From: DATFQI01 sp963816955
GTDB taxonomy: Bacteria > Actinomycetota > Thermoleophilia > Solirubrobacterales > Solirubrobacteraceae
DNA: 64,000 nt
Direction of reading: 5' to 3'
Assembly: GCA_963816955.1 (NCBI GenBank)
Contig: CAWFME010000005.1
Span: 186,001 to 250,000 of the forward strand
Shown here: positions 7,468 to 15,796 of the stretch, in pieces
How the letters are laid out: every line of letters begins with the position of its first letter
Position numbering within the stretch: position 1 is the stretch's first letter
The notes under the pieces: model-generated
Database searches by the model: none
The model's input: the letters and a program-made list of their open reading frames with translations, nothing else
Told to the model about the DNA's origin: nothing
Position numbers and translations under genes: made by a program

Positions 7468-9007
7468 ATGGCCACGACCTTCAACTCCGTCGACCCCCGG
7501 ACCGGCGAGACCGGGCCCGCTTACGAGGAGGCCACGCCCGACGACGTGCGCTCCGCGGTCGCCGCCGCGGCCGACGTGCACCGGTCGGGCGCGCTCGCGC
7601 GACCGCGACCGCGCGCCGCCCTGCTGCGCGGCGCCGCGGCGCGGCTGCGCGCGGCCGGCGACGAGATCGTCGCCACCGCGAGGCCGAGACCGGCCTGCCC
7701 GAGGCGCGCCTGCGCGGCGAGCTCGAGCGCACCGCCGGCCAGCTCGAGGCGTTCGCCGCCGTGGTCGACGCCGGCGACTACGTCGAGGCGATCATCGACA
7801 CGCCCGACCCCGACGCGAAGCCGATCCCGCGCCCCGACGTGCGCCGGATGCTCGTGCCGATCGGCCCCGTCGCCGTCTTCGGCGCCTCCAACTTCCCGCT
7901 CGCCTTCTCGACCGCCGGCGGCGACACCGCGAGCGCGCTGGCCGCGGGCGTGCCCGTGATCGTCAAGGGCCACCCCTCGCATCCCGGCACGAGCGAGCTC
8001 GTCGCCCGCGAGCTGTCGGCCGCGGTGGCCGACGCCGGGCTGCCGGAGGGCACGTTCGCGCACCTGCCCGCGGCGTCGCTGGAGGTCGCGCGAGGCGCTC
8101 GTCGACGCGCCCGCGGTCAAGGCCGTCGGCTTCACGGGCTCCTACGCCGGCGGGCGCGCGATCGCCGACCGCGCCGCCGCCCGGCCCGAGCCGATCCCCG
8201 TCTACGCCGAGATGGGCTCGGTCAACCCGATCGTGGTCACCGAGGCGGCGCTGGCCGCGCGCGCCGGACGCGATCGCCGAGGGGCTGACCGCCTCGGTGG
8301 CGAACTTCGGCGGCCAGCTGTGCACGAAGCCCGGCGTCGTCTTCGTGCCCGACGGGCGAGGCGGGCGACGCGTTCGCCGCCGACGTCGCCGGGCGGCTCG
8401 AGGCGACCGAGCCGACCGTGCTGCTCAACGAGCGCCTGCGCGACGCGCTGCGCGACGCCGTCGGCCGGCTGGAGCCGCGCGCGGAGCGGCTGGGCGGCGC
8501 CGCGGAGGCCGACGGCCCGGGCTTCCGCCACCAGCCGAGCGCCTACCGCGCCGCCGCGAGCGACCGTGGCCGCGACCCCGGAGCTGCTCGAGGAGCACTT
8601 CGGGCCGGTCGTGCTGTTCCTCCGCTACGGGTCGCGCGACGATCTGCTGGCCGCGCTGAGCCGCATCGACGGGCCAGCTCACCGGCACGCTGCACGCGCA
8701 GCCCGAGCGGAGGACGTCGCGGCACTCGTCGACGCGCTGCGGTCGCGCGCGGGCGCGTGATCTTCGACGGCTTCCCGACCGGCGTCGCGGTCACCTACGG
8801 CATGCACCACGGCGGGCCGTTCCCGGCCACGACCGCGCCGGCGCACACGTCCGTCGGCATGACCGCGATCACGCGCTGGCTGCGGCCCGTCGCCTACCAG
8901 AACGCGCCGGAGGACGCTGCTCCCGCCCGAGCTGCGCGCCGGCAACCCGCTCGGCGATCTGGCGCCGCGTCGACGGCGAGCTGACCCGAGATCCGCTGCC
9001 TTCCTGA
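7468..9007 (+). pseudogene. Alpha-ketoglutarate semialdehyde dehydrogenase (frameshifted)
   Basis: An ALDH of about 510 residues, of the class that oxidises 2,5-dioxopentanoate to alpha-ketoglutarate, the last step of hydroxyproline breakdown. Diagnostic pieces, in different frames: VAVFGASNFPLAFSTAGGDT, VKAVGFTGS, YAEMGSVNPIVV (catalytic Glu), NFGGQLCTKPGVVFVP (nucleophile Cys), EEHFGPVVLFL, FDGFPTGVAV and MHHGGPFPATT, then the C-terminal VDGEL. About ten frame changes lie between 7680 and 8970. Those near 8094, 8265, 8358, 8553, 8675, 8753, 8918 and 8963 are each repaired by restoring one GC/CG, typically GC to GCGC. The catalytic residues are intact, arguing for a working gene with sequence errors. 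Start ATG 7468. Confidence 0.85.
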
Positions 9008-9097
9008 CCGCCGTACCCAAGCGGCGGCCGGCGCGGTCGATGTCCTCCTTTGGAGGCCAGGGGGCTTCAGCACCACCCAGCCTCTAAGGAGACCTGG

Positions 9098-9127
9098 ATG
9101 AACCTCCTCCTCAGGAACTACACCTAG
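9098..9127 (+). CDS. Possible nine-residue peptide ORF with a strong ribosome-binding site
   Basis: ATG 9098 to TAG 9127 encodes MNLLLRNYT. A near-consensus AAGGAG (9086-9091) sits 6 nt upstream, which is unusual here because most genes have weak sites. An upstream hairpin CCTCC-TTT-GGAGG (9044-9056) could sequester or mimic a Shine-Dalgarno. No gene follows on this strand; the ORF overlaps the last codon of the convergent DUF2236 gene. It may be a leader peptide, a microprotein or chance. Confidence 0.25.
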   Translation: MNLLLRNYT

Positions 9128-9932
9128 GCGGCGCGGGCCAGCGGCAGCATCCGCACCCGCTCGGGCAGCACGGGCACGACGACGCGCTTGACGTACTCCG
9201 CCCCGCCGTGCAGCGCGACGGCGCGCAGCGGGTCCCAGGAGAAGCCGTACTGCCGCGCACCCGCGGCGGGAGCAGCCCGACCGTGATCTGGTTGACGAGC
9301 TCGAGCACGGGCTTGAGGTGCAGCGGCACCGGCGGGCGCAGGACGATGTCGATCGCGAGCTCGCGCGCCTGCGGCGTGACGACGAGCTCCGGGACTCGCG
9401 TAGCGCTCGGCCATGTAGGCCTCGAAACCCTCGATGTCAGCGGGCATGTCGCGCTCGCGCAGCCCGAAGCAGCCGGCCGACGACGCGGTAGTCGCGCCAC
9501 AGCTCGTCCTTCTCGTCGCGGCCCAGCGTGCGGGCGTACTTGTCGTAGACGAGCATCGCCGACTCCGCGAGCGCGGCCAGGATCCACAGCAGGTGCTCGG
9601 GGTCGTCGCCGCGATAGGGCGTGCCGGCGGGGAACGGCCCGGCGGGCTCGGCCAGCTCGCCGCTCGACCCGGCGGTGCATGGCGCGCACGCGGGCGGTGA
9701 GCCGGTCGGCCTGGCGACGCGTGCCGAACGCGATCGCGTTCATCACGGTCGCCGTGCGCTCGAGCCGCGCGTAGGGGTCGTCGAGCGCTCCCGTGTGGGC
9801 GAAGAAGCCGGCGAACGCGACGGGGTGCGCCGCCATGACCAGCAGCGCGCGCGGGCCCGAGAGCGCGGTCACGCGGTCGCCGACCACGCGGCGCAGCATC
9901 GAGTCGTCGGTGAAGTAGCCGTCGGGCGCCAT
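9124..9932 (-). pseudogene. DUF2236 (MpaB-like) oxygenase-family protein, frameshifted
   Basis: About 270 residues of the DUF2236/latex-clearing-protein-like family, helical proteins related to haem-dependent rubber oxygenase and mycotoxin-oxidising MpaB. The sequence starts APDGYFTDDSMLRRVVGDR, followed by MAAHPVAFAGFFAHTG, MNAIAFGTRRQADRL, GLRERDMPADIEGFEAYM and WDPLRAVALHGGAEYVKRVV, ending RMLPLARAA. These lie in two or three frames, with breaks near 9260, 9400, 9470 and 9660. Start ATG 9932 is just upstream of and divergent from the precorrin-2 dehydrogenase gene. The substrate cannot be inferred. The family assignment rests on remembered motif similarity. Confidence 0.7.
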
Positions 9933-9973
9933 TCTCGCCGTTAGGGTACGGGCCTCCCACTACCCTGGATCGC

Positions 9974-10678
9974 ATGCCCGCACAGGCCTACGCCGGCAAG
10001 GAGTGCGTCTGCCAGTTCCGCAAGGGGATCTGCGACCAGACGTGCGTGCAGGGAATGCTCGAGACGCCGTTCTACATCGCCTGCCTGAAGCTGACGGGGC
10101 GGCGCTGCCTCGTCGTCGGCGGCGGTGACATCGGGCTGGAGAAGGTCGAGGGCCTGCTCGCCTGCGACGCGAAGGTCGTGCTCGTCGCCCCGGAGGCGAT
10201 CGAGCCGCTGCAGGAGCTCGCCGCCGAGGGCTCGATCGAGTGGGAGCGGCGCGAGTACCGCCCGGAGGACCTCGAGCGCACGTTCATCGCGATCGCCGCC
10301 ACCAACGACACCGACGTCAACATCCGCGTCTACGAGGACGCGGAGCGCCGGGCGATGCTCGTCAACATCGTCGACGTCCCGCCGCTGTGCAACTTCATCC
10401 TGCCGGCGATCGTCCGCACCGGCCCGCTGGCGATCGCGATCTCCACCGCCGGCGCCTCGCCCGCGCTGGCCAAGCGGATCAAGCGCCAGATCGCCGACGA
10501 GTACGGCGAGCCCTACGCGCGGCTGGCCGTGCTGCTCAACGAGGCGCGCGGCTGGGCCAAGGGCACGCTGCCGACCTACCAGGACCGCAAGGAGTTCTTC
10601 GAGGGGATCGTCAACGGCGATCCCGACCCCGTCGAGCTGCTGCGCGCCGGCGACGAGGCCGGCCGTCCGCGACGCTGA
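9974..10678 (+). CDS. Precorrin-2 dehydrogenase (siroheme synthase N-terminal domain-like)
   Basis: A Met8p/CysG N-terminal-type NAD-dependent dehydrogenase that oxidises precorrin-2 to sirohydrochlorin. It has the family start PFYIACLKLTGRRCLVVGGG, IGLEKVEGLL, FIAIAATND, VNIVDVPPLCNFILPAI and GPLAIAISTAGASPALAKRIK. A 27-residue N-terminal extension with four Cys (ECVCQFRKGICDQTC) precedes the usual start; ATG 9974 or internal ATG 10055 could be used. The written frame stops at 10678, but the next frame continues LIAEAQRAHTPAAA to 10719. Two GC losses near 10665 would join them, so the true end is probably 10719. It heads the tetrapyrrole/cytochrome run. Confidence 0.85.
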   Translation: MPAQAYAGKECVCQFRKGICDQTCVQGMLETPFYIACLKLTGRRCLVVGGGDIGLEKVEGLLACDAKVVLVAPEAIEPLQELAAEGSIEWERREYRPEDLERTFIAIAATNDTDVNIRVYEDAERRAMLVNIVDVPPLCNFILPAIVRTGPLAIAISTAGASPALAKRIKRQIADEYGEPYARLAVLLNEARGWAKGTLPTYQDRKEFFEGIVNGDPDPVELLRAGDEAGRPRR

Positions 10679-10742
10679 TCGCCGAGGCGCAGCGGGCGCA
10701 CACGCCCGCCGCGGCCTGACCCCGGCCACTACCCTCCCGGGC

Positions 10743-11228
10743 ATCCGCACCGGGATCCTCACCGTCTCCACGTCCGTCTCGCGCCGCGAGAAGGACGACC
10801 TGTCCGGCCCGGCGCTGGCCGCGGCGGCCGAGCAGGCGGGCTGCGAGGTGGTCGCGATGGAGGTCGTCCCAGACGACTTCTCGCTGATCGAGGACCGGCT
10901 GAACTCGCTCATCGACACGGGCTGCGACCTGATCTTCACGACGGGCGGCACCGGGCTGACGCCGAACGACATCACGCCGGAGGCCACGCGGGCGGTGCTC
11001 GACCGCGAGGCGCCGGGGTTCGCCGAGGCGCTGCGCGCGGAGAGCGTGCGCCACACCCCGATGGGCATCCTCTCGCGCGGGATCTCGGGCATCTCGAACC
11101 ACACGCTGATCATCAACTTCCCGGGCTCGCCGAAGGCGATCGAGGAGGGCTTCGGCGTGATCGCCCCGACGCTCCGGCACGCGGTGCGCACGCTGCGCGG
11201 CGACTCGTCGCACCATGCCACCGACTGA
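10743..11228 (+). CDS. Molybdenum cofactor biosynthesis protein, MogA/MoaB family
   Basis: A MoCF_biosynth domain of about 161 residues. This family adenylylates molybdopterin or assists earlier molybdopterin steps. Visible hallmarks: GILTVSTSVSRREKDDLSGP at the N-terminus, DLIFTTGGTGLTPNDITPEAT (GGTG and the conserved Asp), and NFPGSPKAIEEGF near the end. There is no ATG, GTG or TTG in front of the first strand. The best start by homology is ATC 10743, either a rare start codon or a sequence error for ATG. It is 24 bp after the probable end of the precorrin-2 dehydrogenase and overlaps ccmA by 14 nt. Confidence 0.85.
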   Translation: MRTGILTVSTSVSRREKDDLSGPALAAAAEQAGCEVVAMEVVPDDFSLIEDRLNSLIDTGCDLIFTTGGTGLTPNDITPEATRAVLDREAPGFAEALRAESVRHTPMGILSRGISGISNHTLIINFPGSPKAIEEGFGVIAPTLRHAVRTLRGDSSHHATD

Positions 11229-11955
11229 GCCCGGGGCGGCCGGGGCGGCGACCGGGGCGGGGCGGGGAGCGGCGGGCGCTCCGGCGATCGAGGTGCGCGA
11301 CCTCGGGCGGGCCTACGGCGAGCGGGTGGCGCTCAGCGGCGTGACCTTGGAGGTGCCCGCGGGGAGCACGCTCGCGGTCTTCGGCGCCAACGGGGCCGGC
11401 AAGACGACGCTGCTGCGGATCCTCGCGACGCTGCTTCGGCCGCACCGCGGCGAGGCGCTCGTGCTCGGTCACGCGCTGCCGGACCAGGGCTGGGCCGTGC
11501 GCGGCCGGGTCGGGCTGCTGGGGCACGATCCGCTGCTCTACCGCGACCTGTCCGCTCGCGAGAACCTCCGCTTCCACGCGCGCCTGCACGCTGCACCGGC
11601 GGACCGGATCGAGGCGCTGCTGGACGCGGTCGGGATGACGCGCCGCGGGGACGAGCCGGTGCACACGCTCTCGCGCGGGATGGTTCAGCGGGTGGCGGTG
11701 TGCCGGGCGGTGCTGCACGAGCCGGAGCTGCTGCTGCTCGACGAGCCGCTGGCGAACCTGGACCCGGGGGCGGCCGCGGCGGTCGAGGGGCTGATCGGGG
11801 CGGGCAGCGGGTCGACGCGCGTGGTCATCTCCCACGACGTCGGCCACGGGCTGGCAGAGGCCGACCTCGTGCTGGGGCTGCGCGGCGGCCGGCAGGCGCT
11901 CGCCGGTCCGCGCGCCGCGGTCGACGAGGCGGCGGTCCGGGAGCTCTACGCGTGA
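11215..11955 (+). CDS. ccmA: Cytochrome c biogenesis ABC transporter ATP-binding protein
   Basis: A 246-residue ABC ATPase of the system I haem-handling CcmAB(CD) complex. After an Ala/Gly-rich lead it shows Walker A GANGAGKTT, the signature LSRGMVQRVAVCRAV, Walker B LLLLDEPLANLD and the switch His in VVISHDVGHG. Short length and operon position before a CcmB-type permease and a CcmC support ccmA over a generic ABC ATPase. ATG 11215 overlaps the MogA-like stop; its own stop overlaps ccmB GTG 11952. Confidence 0.9.
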   Translation: MPPTEPGAAGAATGAGRGAAGAPAIEVRDLGRAYGERVALSGVTLEVPAGSTLAVFGANGAGKTTLLRILATLLRPHRGEALVLGHALPDQGWAVRGRVGLLGHDPLLYRDLSARENLRFHARLHAAPADRIEALLDAVGMTRRGDEPVHTLSRGMVQRVAVCRAVLHEPELLLLDEPLANLDPGAAAAVEGLIGAGSGSTRVVISHDVGHGLAEADLVLGLRGGRQALAGPRAAVDEAAVRELYA

Positions 11956-12635
11956 CCTCGACGCGGGCGGTCGTGGCGGCGCTGATCCGCAAGGACCTGC
12001 GGCTGGAGCTGCGCACGCGGGAGTCGGTGCCGGCGATGGCGCTGTTCAGCCTCTCGACGTTCGTGCTGTTCCACTTCGGGCTGGACGCGCGGTCGCTCGA
12101 GGGCGACCTCGCGGCGGGGGTGTTCTGGGTCACGATGCTGTTCGCCGCCGTGCTGGCGGTCAACCGCCAGTTCGTGGCCGAGCGCGAGGAGGGCGGCTTC
12201 GACGGCTTCCTGCTCGCGCCCGTCGACCGCACGGCGCTGTTCGTGGCCAAGGCGACGGTGCTGTTCTGCTTCCTGCTCGCGCTGCAGGTCGTGGCCGTCC
12301 CGGCGTTCGCCATCCTGCTGCTCGAGCCATCGCCGGGCCCCGGCCTGCTCGAGCTGGCCGGGCTGCTGCTGCTCGCCGACGCCGGGATCGCCGTGGTCGG
12401 CACGCTCGTCGGCGCGCTGGCGGTGCAGACCCGCGCGCGCGAGGTGATCGTCCCGCTGCTGGCGCTGCCGCTGATGATCCCCGTCGTGATCGCGGCCGCG
12501 AGGGGCACCGCGCCACTGTGGCTCGAAGCGGGCGCGGAGGCCGTTCCGGGACGCTGGCCGCTGATCCTCGGCCTCTATGATCTCGTGTTCGGACTGCTCG
12601 CCTACGCGGTCTTCGATTACCTCCTCGACGAGTGA
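11952..12635 (+). CDS. ccmB: Haem exporter permease CcmB
   Basis: About 227 residues, an integral membrane CcmB-family protein with six hydrophobic segments (from LFSLSTFVLFHFGL to ILGLYDLVFGLLAYAVF). Family features are the N-terminal IRKDLRLELRTRE, the EREEGGFDGFLLAPVDR motif after the second helix, and REVIVPLLALPLMIPVVI. GTG 11952 overlaps the ccmA stop and the stop overlaps ccmC, implying translational coupling. With CcmA it powers release of holo-haem chaperone during cytochrome c maturation. Confidence 0.9.
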   Translation: MTSTRAVVAALIRKDLRLELRTRESVPAMALFSLSTFVLFHFGLDARSLEGDLAAGVFWVTMLFAAVLAVNRQFVAEREEGGFDGFLLAPVDRTALFVAKATVLFCFLLALQVVAVPAFAILLLEPSPGPGLLELAGLLLLADAGIAVVGTLVGALAVQTRAREVIVPLLALPLMIPVVIAAARGTAPLWLEAGAEAVPGRWPLILGLYDLVFGLLAYAVFDYLLDE

Positions 12636-13369
12636 CCCACGCCAAGTTCTCCAGGGGCCTTGTCCCCCTCTCGATCCTCACCGTCGTCCTCGTCGCCGGC
12701 GGCTTCGCGCTGGTGTTCTTCTACGCGCCCAACGACGCCGACCAGGGCTTCGTGCAGAAGATCTTCTACCTGCACGTCCCGCTGGCGATCGTCGCGCTGG
12801 GCGGCTTCGTGGCCGGCGGCATCTACGGGATCCGCTTCCTGCGCAAGGGCGACCGCACGGACGACCTGCGCTCCTACGTGGCGATCCACATCTCGCTGAT
12901 CCTCGCCGTCGGCGCCCTGATCACGGGCTCGCTCTGGGCCAAGGCCTCATGGGGCTCCTGGTGGGTCTGGGACGAGCCGACGCTGGTCTCCTTCCTGATC
13001 GTGTTCCTGCTCTACGCCTGCTACCAGCCGCTGCGGTTCTCGATCGAGGACCCCGAGCGCCAGGCCCGCTACGCCGCCGTCTTCGCGATCGTCGGCGGGG
13101 CGTTCGTCCCGCTGAACTTCATGGCCGTGCGCGCGGCGGAGTCGCTCGTGCACCCGCGCGTGCTCTCCACGACGGGCGGCGCGATGCCCGGCTCCATGCG
13201 CCTGACGTTCCTCATCTGCCTCGCCGGGATGGCCGTGCTGTTCGTCACGCTCAACAAGTACGAGCTGACCTCCAAGCAGGCGACGTTCGCGCTGCGCGCC
13301 CTCAAGCGCCGGATGGCAGGCGACGACGACTGGGTCCCCATCCGCCGCAGCGCGGCACCACAGCTGTGA
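12632..13369 (+). CDS. ccmC: Haem-handling membrane protein CcmC (WWD domain)
   Basis: About 245 residues with six transmembrane segments. The tryptophan-rich haem-binding motif WGSWWVWDEPT at about residues 108-118 is the WWD domain, flanked by conserved His in FYLHVPLAIVAL and LVHPRVLS. CcmC transfers haem to CcmE in system I cytochrome c maturation. GTG 12632 overlaps the ccmB stop. CcmE, CcmF and CcmH homologues are not in the window. Confidence 0.92.
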   Translation: MTHAKFSRGLVPLSILTVVLVAGGFALVFFYAPNDADQGFVQKIFYLHVPLAIVALGGFVAGGIYGIRFLRKGDRTDDLRSYVAIHISLILAVGALITGSLWAKASWGSWWVWDEPTLVSFLIVFLLYACYQPLRFSIEDPERQARYAAVFAIVGGAFVPLNFMAVRAAESLVHPRVLSTTGGAMPGSMRLTFLICLAGMAVLFVTLNKYELTSKQATFALRALKRRMAGDDDWVPIRRSAAPQL

Positions 13370-13566
13370 GCCCCGCGCTCCCGCTCGACGACGCCGGCAC
13401 GTACGTGGCCGCCGCCTACCTGGTCTTCTTGGCGCTCGTGCTGATCTACGTCGCGATCATGGCCGTCAAGCTCTCGCGGATCTCGCGCGACATCTCCGAG
13501 CTGGCGGAGCTCGCGCAGCGACGCGAGGACGAGCGCGCGCCCGAGCGCGAGACGGTCCCGCGATGA
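13366..13566 (+). CDS. CcmD-like small membrane protein
   Basis: 66 residues with a single transmembrane helix (YVAAAYLVFLALVLIYVAIMAV) followed by a charged tail rich in Arg/Glu. Size, topology and position directly after ccmC (GTG overlapping the ccmC stop) match CcmD, which tethers CcmABC. Sequence similarity to known CcmD is low, so the name rests on position and topology. Its stop overlaps hemA ATG 13563. Confidence 0.65.
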   Translation: MSPALPLDDAGTYVAAAYLVFLALVLIYVAIMAVKLSRISRDISELAELAQRREDERAPERETVPR

Positions 13567-14882
13567 CCGAGCTGCTCGCGCTCGGCACGTCGCACAAGAC
13601 CGCACCGCTCGCGCTGCGCGAGAAGCTCGCGCTGCTCGACGGCGGCGCGGAGGCGCTGATCCGCGAGCTGACCGGCCAGGACAGCGTCTCCGAGGCCGTC
13701 GCGATCTCCACCTGCAACCGCACCGAGCTGTACCTCGTCGTCTCCGACCCGGTCGAGGCCGAGTCGCACGTGCTCGGGCTGCTGGCCCGCCGCGCCGCGA
13801 TCCGCCCCACGGAGCTGATGGGCAGCATGTACTCGCTGCGCAACTGCGACGCGGCGAGGCACCTGTACCGCGTCACGAGCGGCCTCGAGTCGATGATCGT
13901 CGGCGAGGCCGAGGTCCAGGGCCAGGTCAAGCGCGCGTACGAGCTCGCGCTCGCCGCCCGCACCACCGGGCCGATGACGAACAAGCTCTTCCGCGCCGCG
14001 CTCGCCACCGGCAAGCGCGTGCGCACCGAGACCGCGATCTCGGCCGGCCGCGCCTCGGTCGCGTCCGTCGCGGTCGACGCCGCGCGCGACGCGCTCGGCG
14101 ATCTCAGCGAGCGGCACGTCGTGATCGTCGGCGCCGGCGAGACCGCCGAGCTGACCGCGCAGGCGCTGCACGACCAGGGCGTGACGACGATGTTCGTCGC
14201 CAACCGCCGCCGCGAGCGCGCGATCGCGCTCGCCCGCCGCTTCGGCGGCGCCTCGGGCTCGTTCGACGCGCTCCCCGGCGAGCTCGAGCGGGCCGACATC
14301 GTGATCGCCTCCACCGCCTCGCCGCACACGCTGCTCGGCGCCGAGGAGATCGCCGAGGTCATGACGGCTCGCCGTGGGCGCCCGCTGCTGCTGATCGACC
14401 TCGCGGTGCCGCGTGACATCGATGCGCAGTGCGGCGAGCTGCCCGGCGTGACCGTCCTCGACATGGACGCGCTGCAGCAGACGGTCTCCCGCCACATGCA
14501 GGTCCGCCGCGCCGAGGCGCGCGGCGCCGAGGGCATCGTCGAGGAGGAGATCCAGGCGTTCGCGGGCTGGCTCGGCCAGCTCGAGGTGCTGCCCACGCTC
14601 TCCGCCCTGCGCGCCCGCGGCGACGAGGTCGTCGAGCGGCTGCTGGCCGAGAACGCCGGCCGCTGGGAGGGCTTGACCGAGGCCGACCACGCGCGCGTCG
14701 AGACGCTCGCGCGCGCCGTCGTCAACCGCCTGCTGCACGAGCCGACGCTGCGCGTGAAGGGCCTCGAGGCCGAGCAGCGGCACGCCCGCCTGCAGCTCCT
14801 GCGCGAGCTGTTCGGGCTCGAAGAGGCCCGCGCGGAGGCGGACGCCGCCCCCGCCGAGGTCCGCTCCCTGCGCCCCCGTTGA
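13563..14882 (+). CDS. hemA: Glutamyl-tRNA reductase
   Basis: 439 residues. It reduces Glu-tRNA(Glu) to glutamate-1-semialdehyde, the first committed step of tetrapyrrole synthesis by the C5 pathway. N-terminal motif LALGTSHKTAPLALREKL, catalytic Cys in STCNRTELYLV, GLESMIVGEAEVQGQVKRA, the NADPH-binding VIVGAGETAELTA, and a C-terminal helical dimerisation domain with VVNRLLHEPT. ATG 13563 overlaps the preceding stop; the stop overlaps hemC TTG 14879. Full length for the family. Confidence 0.97.
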   Translation: MTELLALGTSHKTAPLALREKLALLDGGAEALIRELTGQDSVSEAVAISTCNRTELYLVVSDPVEAESHVLGLLARRAAIRPTELMGSMYSLRNCDAARHLYRVTSGLESMIVGEAEVQGQVKRAYELALAARTTGPMTNKLFRAALATGKRVRTETAISAGRASVASVAVDAARDALGDLSERHVVIVGAGETAELTAQALHDQGVTTMFVANRRRERAIALARRFGGASGSFDALPGELERADIVIASTASPHTLLGAEEIAEVMTARRGRPLLLIDLAVPRDIDAQCGELPGVTVLDMDALQQTVSRHMQVRRAEARGAEGIVEEEIQAFAGWLGQLEVLPTLSALRARGDEVVERLLAENAGRWEGLTEADHARVETLARAVVNRLLHEPTLRVKGLEAEQRHARLQLLRELFGLEEARAEADAAPAEVRSLRPR

Positions 14883-15796
14883 CCGCCTTGCGCATCGGCA
14901 CCCGCAGCAGCCGCCTCGCGCTGGCCCAGGCGCGGGCCGTCGCCGCGGCGATCGGGGGAGCGACGGAGCTCGTCGAGATCACGACCGCCGGCGACGTCGA
15001 CCGGGCGCGCGGCGACAAGTCGCGCTGGACCGGCGCGCTCGAGGCCGCGCTGCTGGCCGGCGACATCGACGTCGCTGTGCACTCGGCGAAGGACGTGCCG
15101 GGCGAGCTGGCCGAGGGCACGGCGATCGTGGCGGCGCCACGGCGCGCCGACCCGTTCGACGTGCTCGTCGGCGAGGACGGCCTCGACCGCGTGCGCGAGG
15201 GCGCGCGCGTGGGCACGAGCGCGCTGCGCCGCCGCGCGCAGCTGCTCGCGGCGCGGCCGGACCTCCAGGTGCTCGAGCTGCGCGGGAACGTCGACACGCG
15301 CCTGCGCAAGCTCGCCGCGGGCGAGGCCGACGTGATCGTCCTGGCGGCCGCCGGGCTGGCGCGGCTCGACCGCCTGCGCGAGGCCGGCGGGCGGCTCGAC
15401 GCCGAGGTCTTCGTGCCCGCCGCGGGACAGGGCGTGATCGCCGTCCAGGCGCGGGCCGGGAGCCCTGCCGCCGAAGTCGCCTCTGCCGTGTCCCATGCGG
15501 CCACGATGGCGTGCCTGCAGGCGGAACGGGCCGCGACCCGGGCCCTCGGCGCGAGTTGTCACGCACCCGTCGGAGTTTCGGCACTGCTCGACGCAGAGAC
15601 GTTGCACATCCGCGGCTTCGCGGGCCTCCCCGACGGGTCCGAATGGGTGCTCGACGAGCACGAGGCGGCGGTGGCCGACCCGGGTGGGGCGCCGGACGCG
15701 GCGCGCGCCGAGGCGGCGGGCGCCGAGCTGGCACGCCGGATGCAGCTCGCGGGCGCCGGCGACGTGCTCCGCCGCGCGGAGGAGCTGGCGGCGTGA
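14879..15796 (+). CDS. hemC: Porphobilinogen deaminase (hydroxymethylbilane synthase)
   Basis: About 305 residues, polymerising four porphobilinogens to hydroxymethylbilane. Motifs: LRIGTRSSRLALAQA, AVHSAKDVPGEL, VGTSALRRRAQL, LELRGNVDTRLRKL, PAAGQGVIAVQ and the dipyrromethane-cofactor Cys in LGASCHAPVGV. TTG 14879 overlaps the hemA stop; TTG 14888 is the alternative start. Stop overlaps the next gene's GTG. Confidence 0.96.
   Translation: MTALRIGTRSSRLALAQARAVAAAIGGATELVEITTAGDVDRARGDKSRWTGALEAALLAGDIDVAVHSAKDVPGELAEGTAIVAAPRRADPFDVLVGEDGLDRVREGARVGTSALRRRAQLLAARPDLQVLELRGNVDTRLRKLAAGEADVIVLAAAGLARLDRLREAGGRLDAEVFVPAAGQGVIAVQARAGSPAAEVASAVSHAATMACLQAERAATRALGASCHAPVGVSALLDAETLHIRGFAGLPDGSEWVLDEHEAAVADPGGAPDAARAEAAGAELARRMQLAGAGDVLRRAEELAA

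Noticed and set aside
9464..9932. Separate small genes within the DUF2236 region
   Set aside because: The pieces in different frames align end to end with one DUF2236 protein.
13446..15661. Two long minus-strand open frames opposite hemA and hemC
   Set aside because: hemA and hemC are unmistakable on the plus strand; the antisense translations are low-complexity.
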